DNA of 64,000 nucleotides. It comes from Alcaligenaceae bacterium SAGV5. GTDB taxonomy: Bacteria; Pseudomonadota; Gammaproteobacteria; Burkholderiales; Burkholderiaceae_B. The stretch is taken from NCBI GenBank assembly GCA_009360345.1, contig SPDP01000002.1:496001-560000 (forward strand), given 5' to 3'. Positions 35,934-44,651 of this stretch are shown here, piece after piece. Position numbers and translations under genes: made by a program. The notes under the pieces are model-generated. The model did no database searches and had not been told where the DNA came from. It saw nothing but the letters and a program-made list of their open reading frames with translations. The stretch's first letter is position 1, and each line of letters begins with the position of its first letter.

Positions 35934-36019
35934 ATCCCTTCTTCCTGCTTTCCGCATCACCGCGCATGGGGTGAGGGCCGTGCTCATCCCGGCCGCCCCG
36001 CGCGGCCCGGACGGAGCCG

Positions 36020-37180
36020 ATGTCCATGCCCAGCTTCCATTTCGAAACCACGCCTCGCATCGTCTGCGAGCGCGGGGCCGCCCTCCGGCTGGCCCAGATC
36101 CTCCAGGCCGGCGGCCATCGCCGCGCGTTTCTCGTCACCGATCCCGGGCTGGTCGCGGCCGGGCTGGTCGATGCGCCCGCCGCGGCCCTGCGCGCCGCGG
36201 GCCTGCACGTGACCGTGTACGACCGCGTCGAGGCCGATCCGCCCGAGCACGTGGTGCTGGAAGCGGCGCGGGCCGCCCGCGACGACCGCGCCGAATGCGT
36301 GATCGGCCTGGGCGGCGGCAGCTCGCTCGACACCGCCAAGCTGGTGGCCCTGCTGGCCGCCAATCCGCAGCCGCTGGCCGACATCTACGGGCCGCAGCGC
36401 GCCCGGGGGCCGCGCCTGCCGCTGATCCAGGTGCCGACCACCGCGGGCACCGGCTCCGAAGCCACGCCCACCTCGGTCGTGTCCACGCCCGACCACCAGA
36501 AGCGCGGCGTGATCAGTTCCCTGCTGTTCCCCGACGTGGCGGTGCTGGATGCCGCGCTGACGGCGGCGCTGCCGCCCGGACCGACCGCGATGACCGGCAT
36601 CGACGCCATGGTCCACGCCATCGAGGCCTACACCACCCGGCACAAGAAGAATCCCATGTCGGACATGCTGGCGGTGCGCGCCCTGCAACTGCTGCACGGC
36701 CACCTGGGCGGCGCGGTGCGGCAGGGCGGCGACCTGGATGACCGCGAGGCCATGCTGCTCGGCTCGCTGCTGGCGGGCATGGCCTTCGCCAACGCCCCGG
36801 TGGCCGCGATCCACGCGCTGGCACATCCGCTGGGCAGCCACTTCCACGTGCCGCACGGACTGGCCAACTCGCTGGTCATGGTCCCCATCCTGCGGTTCAA
36901 CCTGCCGGTGGCCGAAGGCGCGTACGCCGAACTGGCGCGCGCGCTGGATCCGGGCCTGCGCGACGCGGACGATGCCGGCGCGGCGCGTGCCTTCATCGCC
37001 GCCATGCAGGCCCACGTGACGTCATCGCCCATCCCACAGCGGCTGCGCGATGTGGGGGTCGGCGAGTCCGACCTGCCGGTGCTGGCCGAAGCGGCGATGA
37101 CCGTGGACCGCCTGCTGATGAACAACCCCCGCGACCTGACCCGCGACGACGCGCTCGCGATCTACACCCAGGCCTTCTAG
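36020..37180 (+). CDS. Iron-containing alcohol dehydrogenase (maleylacetate reductase-like group)
   Basis: 386 residues of the group III Fe-ADH family. The nucleotide-binding motif is GLGGGSSLDTAK and the PTTAGTGSEAT loop is diagnostic. Metal ligands are in GIDAMVHAIEAY and HALAHPLGSHFHVPHG. It interconverts an alcohol and an aldehyde, or reduces a ketone, with NAD(P)H. The aldehyde dehydrogenase gene starts 36 bases downstream, which suggests sequential oxidation of an alcohol to an acid. The substrate is unknown. Confidence 0.92.
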   Translation: MSMPSFHFETTPRIVCERGAALRLAQILQAGGHRRAFLVTDPGLVAAGLVDAPAAALRAAGLHVTVYDRVEADPPEHVVLEAARAARDDRAECVIGLGGGSSLDTAKLVALLAANPQPLADIYGPQRARGPRLPLIQVPTTAGTGSEATPTSVVSTPDHQKRGVISSLLFPDVAVLDAALTAALPPGPTAMTGIDAMVHAIEAYTTRHKKNPMSDMLAVRALQLLHGHLGGAVRQGGDLDDREAMLLGSLLAGMAFANAPVAAIHALAHPLGSHFHVPHGLANSLVMVPILRFNLPVAEGAYAELARALDPGLRDADDAGAARAFIAAMQAHVTSSPIPQRLRDVGVGESDLPVLAEAAMTVDRLLMNNPRDLTRDDALAIYTQAF

Positions 37181-37216
37181 CGCACCGCCGCGCCCGGCCC
37201 TACATGGAATCCTGAC

Positions 37217-38686
37217 ATGACCGAACACATCCAGACCCTGATCGCCGGTTCCTGGCGCGATGCCTCGGGACCCCGGTACGCGACCGAATACCCCGCCGAC
37301 GGCAGCCAGGTCGCCACGTTGCACGCGGCCACGGCCGACGACGTGGACCAGGCCGTGCGCGCCGCCGAAGCCGCGCGCCTGCGCCCCGAATGGGCCGGCC
37401 TGAAGCCGCACGAGCGCGGGGCCATCCTGAGCCGCATCGCCGCCGGCATCCGCGAGCGGGCCGAGGAACTGGCGCAGCTCCAGCGCCTGGACAACGGCAA
37501 GCCCATCAACGAGACGCGCGCGCTGGTGGCCAGCGCGGCCGGCACCTTCCAGTTCTTCGCGGCGGCCTGCGAGACGATGGAAGACACCATCACCCCGTCG
37601 CGCGGCGACTACGTCAGCATGAGCGTGCGCGAGCCGCTGGGCGTGGTGGGGGCCATCACGCCGTGGAACTCGCCCATCGCCAGCGAGGCGCAGAAGCTGG
37701 CGCCCGCCCTGGCCGCCGGCTGCGCGGTCGTGTTCAAGCCGGCCGAGATCACGCCGCGCATGGCCATCGAGCTGGCCCGCATCGCGCAGCAGGCGGGCGT
37801 GCCGGACGGCATCCTGAGCGTGGTGCCCGGCAAGGGTTCGGTGGTCGGCGACGCGCTGGTGCGCCATCCGTTGATCCGCCGCATCGCCTTTACCGGCGGC
37901 ACCACCGTGGGCCTGGGCATCGCCCGGCTGGCGGCCGAGCGCCTGATGCCGACCTCGCTGGAACTGGGCGGCAAGTCGCCCACCATCGTCTGCGCCGATG
38001 CCGACCTGGACCACGCGGTGGCCGGTGTGCTGTACGGCATCTTCAGTTCGTCCGGCGAATCGTGCATCGCGGGTTCGCGCGCCTTCGTGCATGCCAGCGT
38101 GTACGAAGCCTTCAAGGAACGCCTGCTGGCGGGCGTGCGGGCGCTGCGCGTGGGCGACCCGGCCAGCGAGCGGACCCAAATGGGGCCGCTGGTCAGCCGC
38201 GCCCACCGCGAATCGGTGGAACGCTACGTGCAACTGGGCGTGGACGAGGGGGGCAAGGTGCTGGCCGGCGGCCAGCGGCCCACCGGCGCCGGCTACGAGC
38301 GCGGCAGCTATTACCTGCCCACCGTGATCGAAGGCCTGCCCAACGAGGCCCGCATGTGCCAGGAAGAGATCTTCGGGCCGGTGCTGGCGCTGCTGCCCTG
38401 GACCGACGAAGCCGACCTGATCGCCCAGTGCAACGACAGCGTGTTCGGCCTGGCCTCGGGCATCTGGACGGGCGACTACAAGACGGCCTGGCGCCTGGGG
38501 GCCGCGTTGCAGACCGGTACCGTCTGGGTCAACACCTACAAGCTGTTCTCGGTCAGCACGCCCTTCGGCGGCGTGAAGATGAGCGGCACCGGGCGCGAGA
38601 AGGGCCGTCTGGGCATCCTGGAGTACACCAACCAGAAGAGTTACTACTGGGGCATGAACGCGGCGCCGCTGCCGTGGAGCCGGTGA
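37217..38686 (+). CDS. NAD(P)-dependent aldehyde dehydrogenase
   Basis: 489 residues of the betaine-/hydroxymuconic-semialdehyde dehydrogenase-like ALDH branch. Catalytic Glu249 is in LELGGKSP and Cys283 in SSGESCIAGS. The Asn of the oxyanion hole is in ITPWNSP. The C-terminal NTYKLFSVSTPFGGVKMSGTGRE is typical. It is paired with the Fe-alcohol dehydrogenase upstream and likely oxidises the product aldehyde. Confidence 0.92.
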   Translation: MTEHIQTLIAGSWRDASGPRYATEYPADGSQVATLHAATADDVDQAVRAAEAARLRPEWAGLKPHERGAILSRIAAGIRERAEELAQLQRLDNGKPINETRALVASAAGTFQFFAAACETMEDTITPSRGDYVSMSVREPLGVVGAITPWNSPIASEAQKLAPALAAGCAVVFKPAEITPRMAIELARIAQQAGVPDGILSVVPGKGSVVGDALVRHPLIRRIAFTGGTTVGLGIARLAAERLMPTSLELGGKSPTIVCADADLDHAVAGVLYGIFSSSGESCIAGSRAFVHASVYEAFKERLLAGVRALRVGDPASERTQMGPLVSRAHRESVERYVQLGVDEGGKVLAGGQRPTGAGYERGSYYLPTVIEGLPNEARMCQEEIFGPVLALLPWTDEADLIAQCNDSVFGLASGIWTGDYKTAWRLGAALQTGTVWVNTYKLFSVSTPFGGVKMSGTGREKGRLGILEYTNQKSYYWGMNAAPLPWSR

Positions 38687-38803
38687 CGCGCTTTCCCCGC
38701 AAATCTGAGTATTTGCAAGAGATGTATGTATTGTTAACGTAGTGAGTGCATCCAGCATTCCCTCTGTAGACTTCCGCCGCTAGTAAACGCTTACAACAAA
38801 AAC

Positions 38804-38826
38804 TGGCCTGACCAACCGTCAGGCCA
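38804..38826 (-). terminator. Perfect hairpin in the lipoprotein 5' region, terminator-like on the minus strand
   Basis: TGGCCTGAC (38804-38812) pairs perfectly with GTCAGGCCA (38818-38826) around CAACC. On the minus strand the stem is followed by GTTTTTGTTG (T-run 38798-38802), as in an intrinsic terminator. On the plus strand it lies 25 bases before the start codon of the lipoprotein gene, in its leader. A smaller dyad, GTAA-ACGC-TTAC, lies at 38783-38794. Confidence 0.55.
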
Positions 38827-38850
38827 GGCGGATTCCAAACAGGGGAAATC

Positions 38851-40509
38851 ATGAAACACGATGCTACGCTGGGCGAGAGCCCCGCGGGCGGCCGCGCGCG
38901 CGTCGGCAAGTCCCGGCTGCCGGCTTTGCTGGCGGCCCTTGGCGCCTCGCTGGTGCTGGCCGCCTGCGGCGGCGGCGACGGCTCGTCGTCCAGCCCGCAG
39001 CCGACCGATCCTGAACCGCCCACCAACCCCGAGCCACCGGTCACGGTGACCGGCAAGGTCAAGGGGAAGGTCATCAACGGCCAGACCGGCGCGGCCATCC
39101 AGAACGCCCGCCTCAGCAACGGCTCGGCCAGCGCCACGTCCAATGCCCAGGGCGAGTTCGAACTGGCCGGCGTCGCGCCCGCCAGCCGGACGGTGATCCG
39201 CGTCAACGCCACCGGCTATGGCGAGGGCCTGCCCACCGCCGCCGTCGTCGCCAACCAGACCACCGACATCGCCACCGTCGAACTGCAGCCGGTGGACGTG
39301 ACGGGCGGCGGCGACGCCGCCACGGCCATCACCGTGACCGCGCCCAACACGCCGGCGTCCGTCTCGCTGCCCGCCAACGGCCTGGTCCGCCCCGACGGTT
39401 CGCCCGCCACGGGTGCGGTCTCGGTCGCGCTGAGCGCGGTGAACCCGGCCCTGAACGTCAACGCCATGCCGGGCCAATACCTGGTCTCGACCTCGGGCGG
39501 CGGCACCGGCGTCATGGAAAGCTGGGGCGCGATCAATGTGACCCTGCAGAACACCGCGGGCGAACGCCTGAACCTGGCGCCCGGCAAGACCGCGACCATC
39601 CGCATTCCGGTCGCCACCCGCAGCGCCAGCAACCCCGCCACGATCCCGCTGTTCTACTTCGACGAGGCGACCGGCTTCTGGAAGCAGGAAGGCTCGGCCA
39701 CGCTGGCCGGTTCGGGCGCCGACCAGTACTACGAGGGCACCGTCAGCCACTTCACGTACTGGAATGCCGATCAGTTGTTGAACACGGTCTACGTGAACGG
39801 CTGCGTGGCCGATGACGCGGGCGCATCGTCGCTGGCGAACATCCTGGTCGCCTCGGACGGCATCGACTACTCCAGCTCGTCGTCCGTGCGCACCGATGCC
39901 CAAGGCAAGTTCCGTATCGCGATGAAGAAGGGCGGCAAGGCGACGCTGTTCGCGCAACAGGGCGTCAAGCTGTCCAACACGGTGTCGGTGGGGCCGTTCG
40001 CCGCGGACGCCACTCTGACTGAATGCCTGTCGCTGACGACGCTGACCGATGCCATCAGCATCAAGCTGACCTGGGGCGCCAAGCCCGTGGACGTGGATTC
40101 GCACCTGTTCGCGCCGGATGGCACCGAGATCTACTATGGCAGCAAAGGCAGCCTGGGCACCGATCCCTTCGCCAACCTGGACGTCGACGACACCACCGGC
40201 TTCGGTCCCGAGGTGGTGACCATCCGCAAGCTGATGGTCGGTACCTATACCTATGCGCTCTACAACTACTCGGGTACCTATGATCCCGGCATGACCGGAT
40301 CGCCGGTGCGGGTCGAGCTGAACAACAAGGGTTCGCTGTCGGTATTCGGCCCGACTTCCGGAGAAACCGCGAATTCGACCCGATGGTGGACGGTGTTCAA
40401 GCTGACCGTGAACGACCGCTGTCAGGTTACGGTCAACCGCGTGGGCACGTGGTCCAGTGACACGCCGGCCCATGCCGAGGTCACGCGCAAATATTGCCAG
40501 CCGTCCTGA
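38851..40509 (+). CDS. Large surface lipoprotein with carboxypeptidase-regulatory-like and YfaP-like domains
   Basis: 552 residues. A long n-region precedes the lipobox LAAC with Cys39. A Ser/Pro/Thr-rich linker follows. A beta-sandwich regulatory domain (about 63-145: GKVINGQTGAAIQNARL, NAQGEFELAGV) leads into a region with FYFDEATGFWKQEG and GTVSHFTYWN, as in FAM171/CILP-type extracellular proteins. A second regulatory-like repeat is at about 310-370. A C-terminal domain has KLTWGAKPVDVDSHLFAPDG, like YfaP/DUF2135. The function is unknown; a cell-surface ligand-binding role is likely. The ATG has CAGGGGAAATC upstream. Confidence 0.8.
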   Translation: MKHDATLGESPAGGRARVGKSRLPALLAALGASLVLAACGGGDGSSSSPQPTDPEPPTNPEPPVTVTGKVKGKVINGQTGAAIQNARLSNGSASATSNAQGEFELAGVAPASRTVIRVNATGYGEGLPTAAVVANQTTDIATVELQPVDVTGGGDAATAITVTAPNTPASVSLPANGLVRPDGSPATGAVSVALSAVNPALNVNAMPGQYLVSTSGGGTGVMESWGAINVTLQNTAGERLNLAPGKTATIRIPVATRSASNPATIPLFYFDEATGFWKQEGSATLAGSGADQYYEGTVSHFTYWNADQLLNTVYVNGCVADDAGASSLANILVASDGIDYSSSSSVRTDAQGKFRIAMKKGGKATLFAQQGVKLSNTVSVGPFAADATLTECLSLTTLTDAISIKLTWGAKPVDVDSHLFAPDGTEIYYGSKGSLGTDPFANLDVDDTTGFGPEVVTIRKLMVGTYTYALYNYSGTYDPGMTGSPVRVELNNKGSLSVFGPTSGETANSTRWWTVFKLTVNDRCQVTVNRVGTWSSDTPAHAEVTRKYCQPS

Positions 40510-40520
40510 CCACGACCGTT

Positions 40521-40544
40521 GGCAGCGAGCGAAGCTTCGCTGCC
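40521..40544 (+). terminator. Stem-loop after the lipoprotein gene
   Basis: GGCAGCGA (40521-40528) pairs with TCGCTGCC (40537-40544), and the inner AGCGAAGCTTCGCT is itself a perfect palindrome. It begins 12 bases after the lipoprotein stop. No T-run follows. It probably marks the 3' end of the transcript, perhaps with the adjacent repeat. Confidence 0.5.
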
Positions 40545-40569
40545 ACGTCCCAAGATAACGGCACCAGAC

Positions 40570-40646
40570 CCAGGATGCGGTGGATCCGGCTTCGCCGGTC
40601 CACCCGCATCGCCCCCCGGGGGGCGCCCGTCAGGGCGTAGGGGGGG
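40570..40646 (+). repeat. Interspersed hairpin repeat, copy 3
   Basis: This matches the copies at 596-670 and 3070-3147. The shared core includes GGATCCGGCTTCGCCGGTCC, the GATGCGG/CCGCATC arms and a CCCCCCGGGGGG dyad. It lies between convergent genes and extends into the 3' end of the DUF502 gene, whose stop codon (40630-40632) and last residues it encodes. Confidence 0.85.
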
Positions 40647-41223
40647 TCCTCATCATCCAGGCGATCAGCGACGAGCGCATCGCCTCTTCCACCGTCATTT
40701 CGATGGGCGTGACCCACGAGGCCGGCACGAACACCGTATAGCCGCCGATCATGTACCCCATGGGCAGGTAGACGGCCACCCGCTCGCCGGGCAGGAAGCC
40801 CTCGGGCAGGCCGGCCGTGCTGCGCCGGGTGACCAGGCCCACCAGTTCGAATTCCTGGCCCGGCATGCGCAGGATGACGACCTGCTGCCCGCCCTGGCTG
40901 GTGCTGGGCGTGAAATAGTCGGCGAAGCTCTTGAGCGACGAATAGACGCTCTTGACCACCGGGATGCTGGTGAACGGCCATTCCACGTAGGACAGCAGGC
41001 GGCGCACCCGGTGCTTGGACACCAGCATGCCGACCGCGACGATGCCGAGCACGCCCAGGATCAGGCCCAGGCCGGGGAAGTAGAAGCCGCCGACGAAAGG
41101 GTGGAGCACCGCCAGGGCGAGCGCCTCCATCCAGGCCACGCACACGTACATCAGGTACAGCGTCAACGCCAGCGGCAGGATGGTGATCAGGCCGCGGAAA
41201 AAATACTTGTAGACGTTTTTCAT
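40630..41223 (-). CDS. DUF502 family membrane protein
   Basis: 197 residues from the ATG at 41223; an in-frame ATG at 41280 has no support. Two hydrophobic segments (about 8-32 and 48-70) precede a soluble domain with IPVVKSVYSSLKSFADYF, VVILRMPGQEFELVGLVTR and VFVPASWVTPIEMTVEEAM, which are DUF502/COG2928 signatures. The last residues (RTPPTP) come from the repeat element. The function is unknown. Upstream on the same strand is the MBL hydrolase gene. Confidence 0.88.
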   Translation of the reverse strand: MKNVYKYFFRGLITILPLALTLYLMYVCVAWMEALALAVLHPFVGGFYFPGLGLILGVLGIVAVGMLVSKHRVRRLLSYVEWPFTSIPVVKSVYSSLKSFADYFTPSTSQGGQQVVILRMPGQEFELVGLVTRRSTAGLPEGFLPGERVAVYLPMGYMIGGYTVFVPASWVTPIEMTVEEAMRSSLIAWMMRTPPTP

Positions 41224-41322
41224 CTCGGACTCCTGCGGCACCAGGGAAGCCGCCCCGCGCGGCGGTGGCCGGGGCGCCAAGCATAGCAGCAGAATGCGCG
41301 CGGCCAGGGGCCGCGCGGGAGA

Positions 41323-42381
41323 TCAGGCGGGAACCCGGTAGCGGACGATGCCGTCGGCGCCGATCTCGCGGGCGATCACGCCCTGGTAGTACAGCATGTG
41401 CAGGTGGGCGATGGCTTCGCCCAGGGCGAAGGTCATCTGGTGCAGGTCCAGCTTGCGCTTGAACAGCACGGGCACGATGTCGTAGGCCGAGGCGGCCTGG
41501 CCGGTACAGGCCTCCTTGACGCGCGCCAGATGGTCGGCGTGGTGGGCGTGCTGCTGCGCGATGCGCGTATGGATGCCGGTGAAGGGGCGCCCATGCGAGG
41601 GCAGCACCAGCGCGTCGGCCGGGACGTGGGCATAGCCGCCGAGCGAATCCAGGTACAGCTGGAGCGGATTGCTCTCGGGGTCGATGTCGGTGACGCTGAC
41701 GTTGGTCGAGATGCGCGGCAGCACCATGTCGCCGGAAATGACGATGTTCAGTTCCTTGCAATACAGCGAGATGTGCTCGGGCGCGTGCCCGTAGCCGGCG
41801 ATGGCATGCCATTCGTGGCCGCCGATGCGCAGCACGTCGCGGTCCATGATGCGGTTGAAATGGGCGGGGACCTGGGGCACGAGCTGCGGGTAGTAGCGGG
41901 TGCGGGCGCGCACGCCGTCCAGCGAGGCCTGGTCGGCCATGCCGTTGCGGGCGAAATGGTCGGCCATGCGCTCGCCGCCCGAGATGGCCTGGCCTTCCAC
42001 GAACAGGTGGGCGGTCAGGAAGTCGGTGGCGCTCATTTGCAGCGGGACGCCCCATTTTTCGGTCAGCCAGTGGGCCAGGCCGAGGTGGTCGGGGTGCATG
42101 TGGGTGACGATGACCCGCACGACCGGCAGCCCGTCGAGCTGGGTGGCGAAAACCTGCTCCCAGAGCGCCTTGACCTCGTCGCGGGCGACGCCGCAGTCGA
42201 CGATGGTCCAGCCGTCCCGTCCTTCGAACCGGTCGCGCAGCAGCCACAGGTTGATGTGGTCCAGCGCGAACGGCAGGGGCATGCGGATCCAGCGGATGCC
42301 GGGCGCGACCTCGATGGCGGCGCCGGCTTCGGGCAGCCTGTCGCCCAGCGGATACTTCAGTTCGTGTTCGAGAGGATTCAT
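41323..42381 (-). CDS. MBL-fold metallo-hydrolase
   Basis: 352 residues. The zinc motif HxHxDH is complete (His94, His96, Asp98, His99 in VTHMHPDHLG). Later ligands are in AGYGHAPEHISLY and VISGDMVLPRIS. A C-terminal winged-helix-like extension (about 280-350) is typical of the LACTB2/glyoxalase-II-like group. Thioester or lactone hydrolysis is possible; the substrate is unknown. It is divergent from the thiolase gene. Confidence 0.88.
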   Translation of the reverse strand: MNPLEHELKYPLGDRLPEAGAAIEVAPGIRWIRMPLPFALDHINLWLLRDRFEGRDGWTIVDCGVARDEVKALWEQVFATQLDGLPVVRVIVTHMHPDHLGLAHWLTEKWGVPLQMSATDFLTAHLFVEGQAISGGERMADHFARNGMADQASLDGVRARTRYYPQLVPQVPAHFNRIMDRDVLRIGGHEWHAIAGYGHAPEHISLYCKELNIVISGDMVLPRISTNVSVTDIDPESNPLQLYLDSLGGYAHVPADALVLPSHGRPFTGIHTRIAQQHAHHADHLARVKEACTGQAASAYDIVPVLFKRKLDLHQMTFALGEAIAHLHMLYYQGVIAREIGADGIVRYRVPA

Positions 42382-42557
42382 GGCGGGTCGGGGGGGCCTG
42401 GCCGGTTCGTGCGGCGCTGCCTGGGCAGGTCTAAAATGGGCAGGCCACTTGTTGGTAAATTACAGCTAGTGTACCTAGGTGCCGGCGGATGCTTTCCGGA
42501 GCGCCGCCGCCGCCCTTGCCCGTGGCGCCCGCCGCTTTTCAGAGTCAGGAGTCGAAG

Positions 42558-43739
42558 ATGTCGGATCCCGTTGTTATCGTATCGGCCGCCCGTACCCCCA
42601 TGGGCGCCATGTTGGGCGAGCTTTCAGGGCTTTCCGCCAACCAGTTGGGCGCGGTCGCCATCAAGGCGGCCATCGAGCGTTCGGGCCTGAAGCCCGAGCA
42701 GATCCAGGAAGTGCTGATGGGCAATGTGCTGCAGGCCGGGCAGGGCCAGGCGCCGGCCCGCCAGGCCGCGCTGGGCGCGGGCCTGCCGCTCGGCACCAGT
42801 TGTTCCACCATCAACAAGATCTGCGGCTCGGGCATGAAGGCCACGATGCTGGCGCACGACCTGCTGCTGGCCGGCAGCGCCCAGGTCGCGCTGGCGGGCG
42901 GCATGGAAAGCATGAGCAACGCCCCCTACCTGCTGCCCAAGGCGCGCCAGGGCTACCGCTACGGCCATGCCACCATGTACGACCACATGGCGATGGACGG
43001 CCTGGAAGACGCCTATGACAAGGGCCGCGCCATGGGCGTGTTCGCCGAGGACTGCGCCGCCAAGTACAGCTTCACCCGCGAGCAGCAGGACGCCTATTCG
43101 CTCGAGTCGCTGCGCCGCGCCAAGGCCGCCAGCGAGGACGGCAGCTTCGAATGGGAAATCGCGCCGGTCACCGTGGCCGATCGCAAGGGCGAGAAGGTCA
43201 TCGCGCGCGACGAGGCCCCCTACAAGGCCATGCCCGAGAAGATCCCCACCCTCAAGCCCGCGTTCAAGAAAGACGGTACCGTCACCGCCGCCAACTCTTC
43301 GTCCATTTCGGACGGCGCCGCGGCCCTGGTCCTGATGCGCGCCTCGACCGCCGAGAAACTGGGCGTCACGCCGCTGGCCCGCGTGGTCGCCCACGCGCAG
43401 CATTCGCAGGAGCCGCAATGGTTCACCACCGCGCCGGTGGGCGCGCTGGCCACGCTGTTCGCCAAGACCGGCTGGAAGCCGGGCGACGTCGACCTGTACG
43501 AGATCAACGAAGCCTTCGCCGTGGTGACCATGGCCGCGATGGCCGAGCACAAGCTGCCGCACGACAGGGTCAACGTGCACGGCGGCGCGACCGCGCTGGG
43601 CCACCCCATCGGCGCCAGCGGCGCGCGGCTGATCGCCACCCTGCTAGGGGCGATGCGCCAGCGCAATGCCAAGCGCGGCGTGGCCTCGCTGTGCATAGGC
43701 GGCGGCGAAGCCACGGCCATGGCTTTCGAACTGATCTGA
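42558..43739 (+). CDS. Acetyl-CoA C-acetyltransferase (thiolase)
   Basis: 393 residues from the ATG at 42558 with AGGAGTCGAAG upstream; an ATG at 42489 would add 23 unconserved residues. It condenses two acetyl-CoA or cleaves acetoacetyl-CoA. The nucleophile is Cys89 (NKICGSGMKA), with His349 in ALGHPIGASG and Cys379 in LCIGGGEATA. The length and motifs fit the biosynthetic/degradative AtoB/PhaA group. It is followed 13 bases later by an IclR regulator gene. Confidence 0.95.
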   Translation: MSDPVVIVSAARTPMGAMLGELSGLSANQLGAVAIKAAIERSGLKPEQIQEVLMGNVLQAGQGQAPARQAALGAGLPLGTSCSTINKICGSGMKATMLAHDLLLAGSAQVALAGGMESMSNAPYLLPKARQGYRYGHATMYDHMAMDGLEDAYDKGRAMGVFAEDCAAKYSFTREQQDAYSLESLRRAKAASEDGSFEWEIAPVTVADRKGEKVIARDEAPYKAMPEKIPTLKPAFKKDGTVTAANSSSISDGAAALVLMRASTAEKLGVTPLARVVAHAQHSQEPQWFTTAPVGALATLFAKTGWKPGDVDLYEINEAFAVVTMAAMAEHKLPHDRVNVHGGATALGHPIGASGARLIATLLGAMRQRNAKRGVASLCIGGGEATAMAFELI

Positions 43740-43752
43740 TCGCCAGGGCTGC

Positions 43753-44613
43753 ATGACGCAACACCCATCGGCCGGCGGCAAGCCGGCCGGCATCGGCGCG
43801 GGCAGCCCTGGGGCTGCCCGCGTGTCCGCGGGCGCCGAGGGCGACGCGGTCAAGCCCAGCGATGCCTACGTGCAGTCCTTCGCGCGCGGATTGGCCGTCA
43901 TCCGGGCCTTCAACGCCGAACGGCCCGCCATGACCCTGACCGAGGTGGCCGAGGCCGCCGGGCTGACGCGGGCGGGCGCGCGCCGCATCCTGCTGACGCT
44001 GGTGCAACTGGGCTACGTGGCCACGGAAGGCAGGCAGTTCCGGCTCACGCCCCGCATCCTGGAACTGGGCTTCGCCTACCTGACTTCCATGCCGTTCTGG
44101 GACCTGGCCGAGCCCATCATGGAGCAATTGACCAACGAGGCGCACCAGTCCTGCTCGGCTACCGTGCTGGACGGGACCGACATCGTCTACGTGCTGCGCA
44201 TCCCGACCGGGCGCATCATGTCCATCAACCTCGGGATAGGCAGCCGCCTGCCCGCCTACTGCTCGGCCATGGGGCGCGTGCTGCTGGCCGGCCTGGCCGA
44301 CGTCGAGATCGACGCGGCGCTGGCCAGGTCCGACCTGCGGGCCCATACGCCGTTGACGGTGACCGACCCGGCGCAGCTGAAGGCGGCCATCCTGAAGGTG
44401 CGCGAGCAGGGCTGGTCGCTGGTGGACCGGGAGCTCGAAACCGGGCTGGTCGCCATCGCCGCGCCCATCCGCGACCGCAGCGGCCGCACCGTCGCCGCCC
44501 TGAACCTGAGCGGCCAGGCGCACCTCGTGACGGCGCGGCAGATGCGGGACGAACTGTTGCCGCTGCTGTGCCGCGCCGCTGAACGCATCAACGACCTGAT
44601 GAGGCGCGTGTAA
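43753..44613 (+). CDS. IclR family transcriptional regulator (PcaR/PobR-like)
   Basis: 286 residues. The subfamily opening DAYVQSFARGLAVIRAFN starts at about residue 37. The HTH has TEVAEAAGLTRAGARRILLTL. The effector domain has LRIPTGRIMSINLGIGSRLPAYCSAMGRVLLAG. The first 36 residues are Gly/Ala-rich, unconserved, and encoded over two perfect hairpins, so the true start may be the in-frame GTG at 43822. PcaR/PobR relatives control aromatic-acid genes, but none adjoin it here except the thiolase. Confidence 0.88.
   Translation: MTQHPSAGGKPAGIGAGSPGAARVSAGAEGDAVKPSDAYVQSFARGLAVIRAFNAERPAMTLTEVAEAAGLTRAGARRILLTLVQLGYVATEGRQFRLTPRILELGFAYLTSMPFWDLAEPIMEQLTNEAHQSCSATVLDGTDIVYVLRIPTGRIMSINLGIGSRLPAYCSAMGRVLLAGLADVEIDAALARSDLRAHTPLTVTDPAQLKAAILKVREQGWSLVDRELETGLVAIAAPIRDRSGRTVAALNLSGQAHLVTARQMRDELLPLLCRAAERINDLMRRV
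43769..43821 (+). other. Two adjacent perfect hairpins after the thiolase gene
   Basis: CGGCCGGC-GGCAA-GCCGGCCG (43769-43789) and GCGGGCAGCC-CTGG-GGCTGCCCGC (43798-43821) lie 30-80 bases after the thiolase stop, inside the annotated 5' end of the IclR gene. No T-run follows. They look like an mRNA 3'-end or attenuator structure. Confidence 0.5.
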
Positions 44614-44651
44614 GCTTGAAGGATTCCTCAACGCCCAGCCTGGGAGCGCCC

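Noticed and set aside
44616..44651. TTG start for the YbiB gene 12 codons upstream
   Set aside because: No ribosome binding site precedes it, whereas the ATG at 44652 has GGGAG at good spacing.
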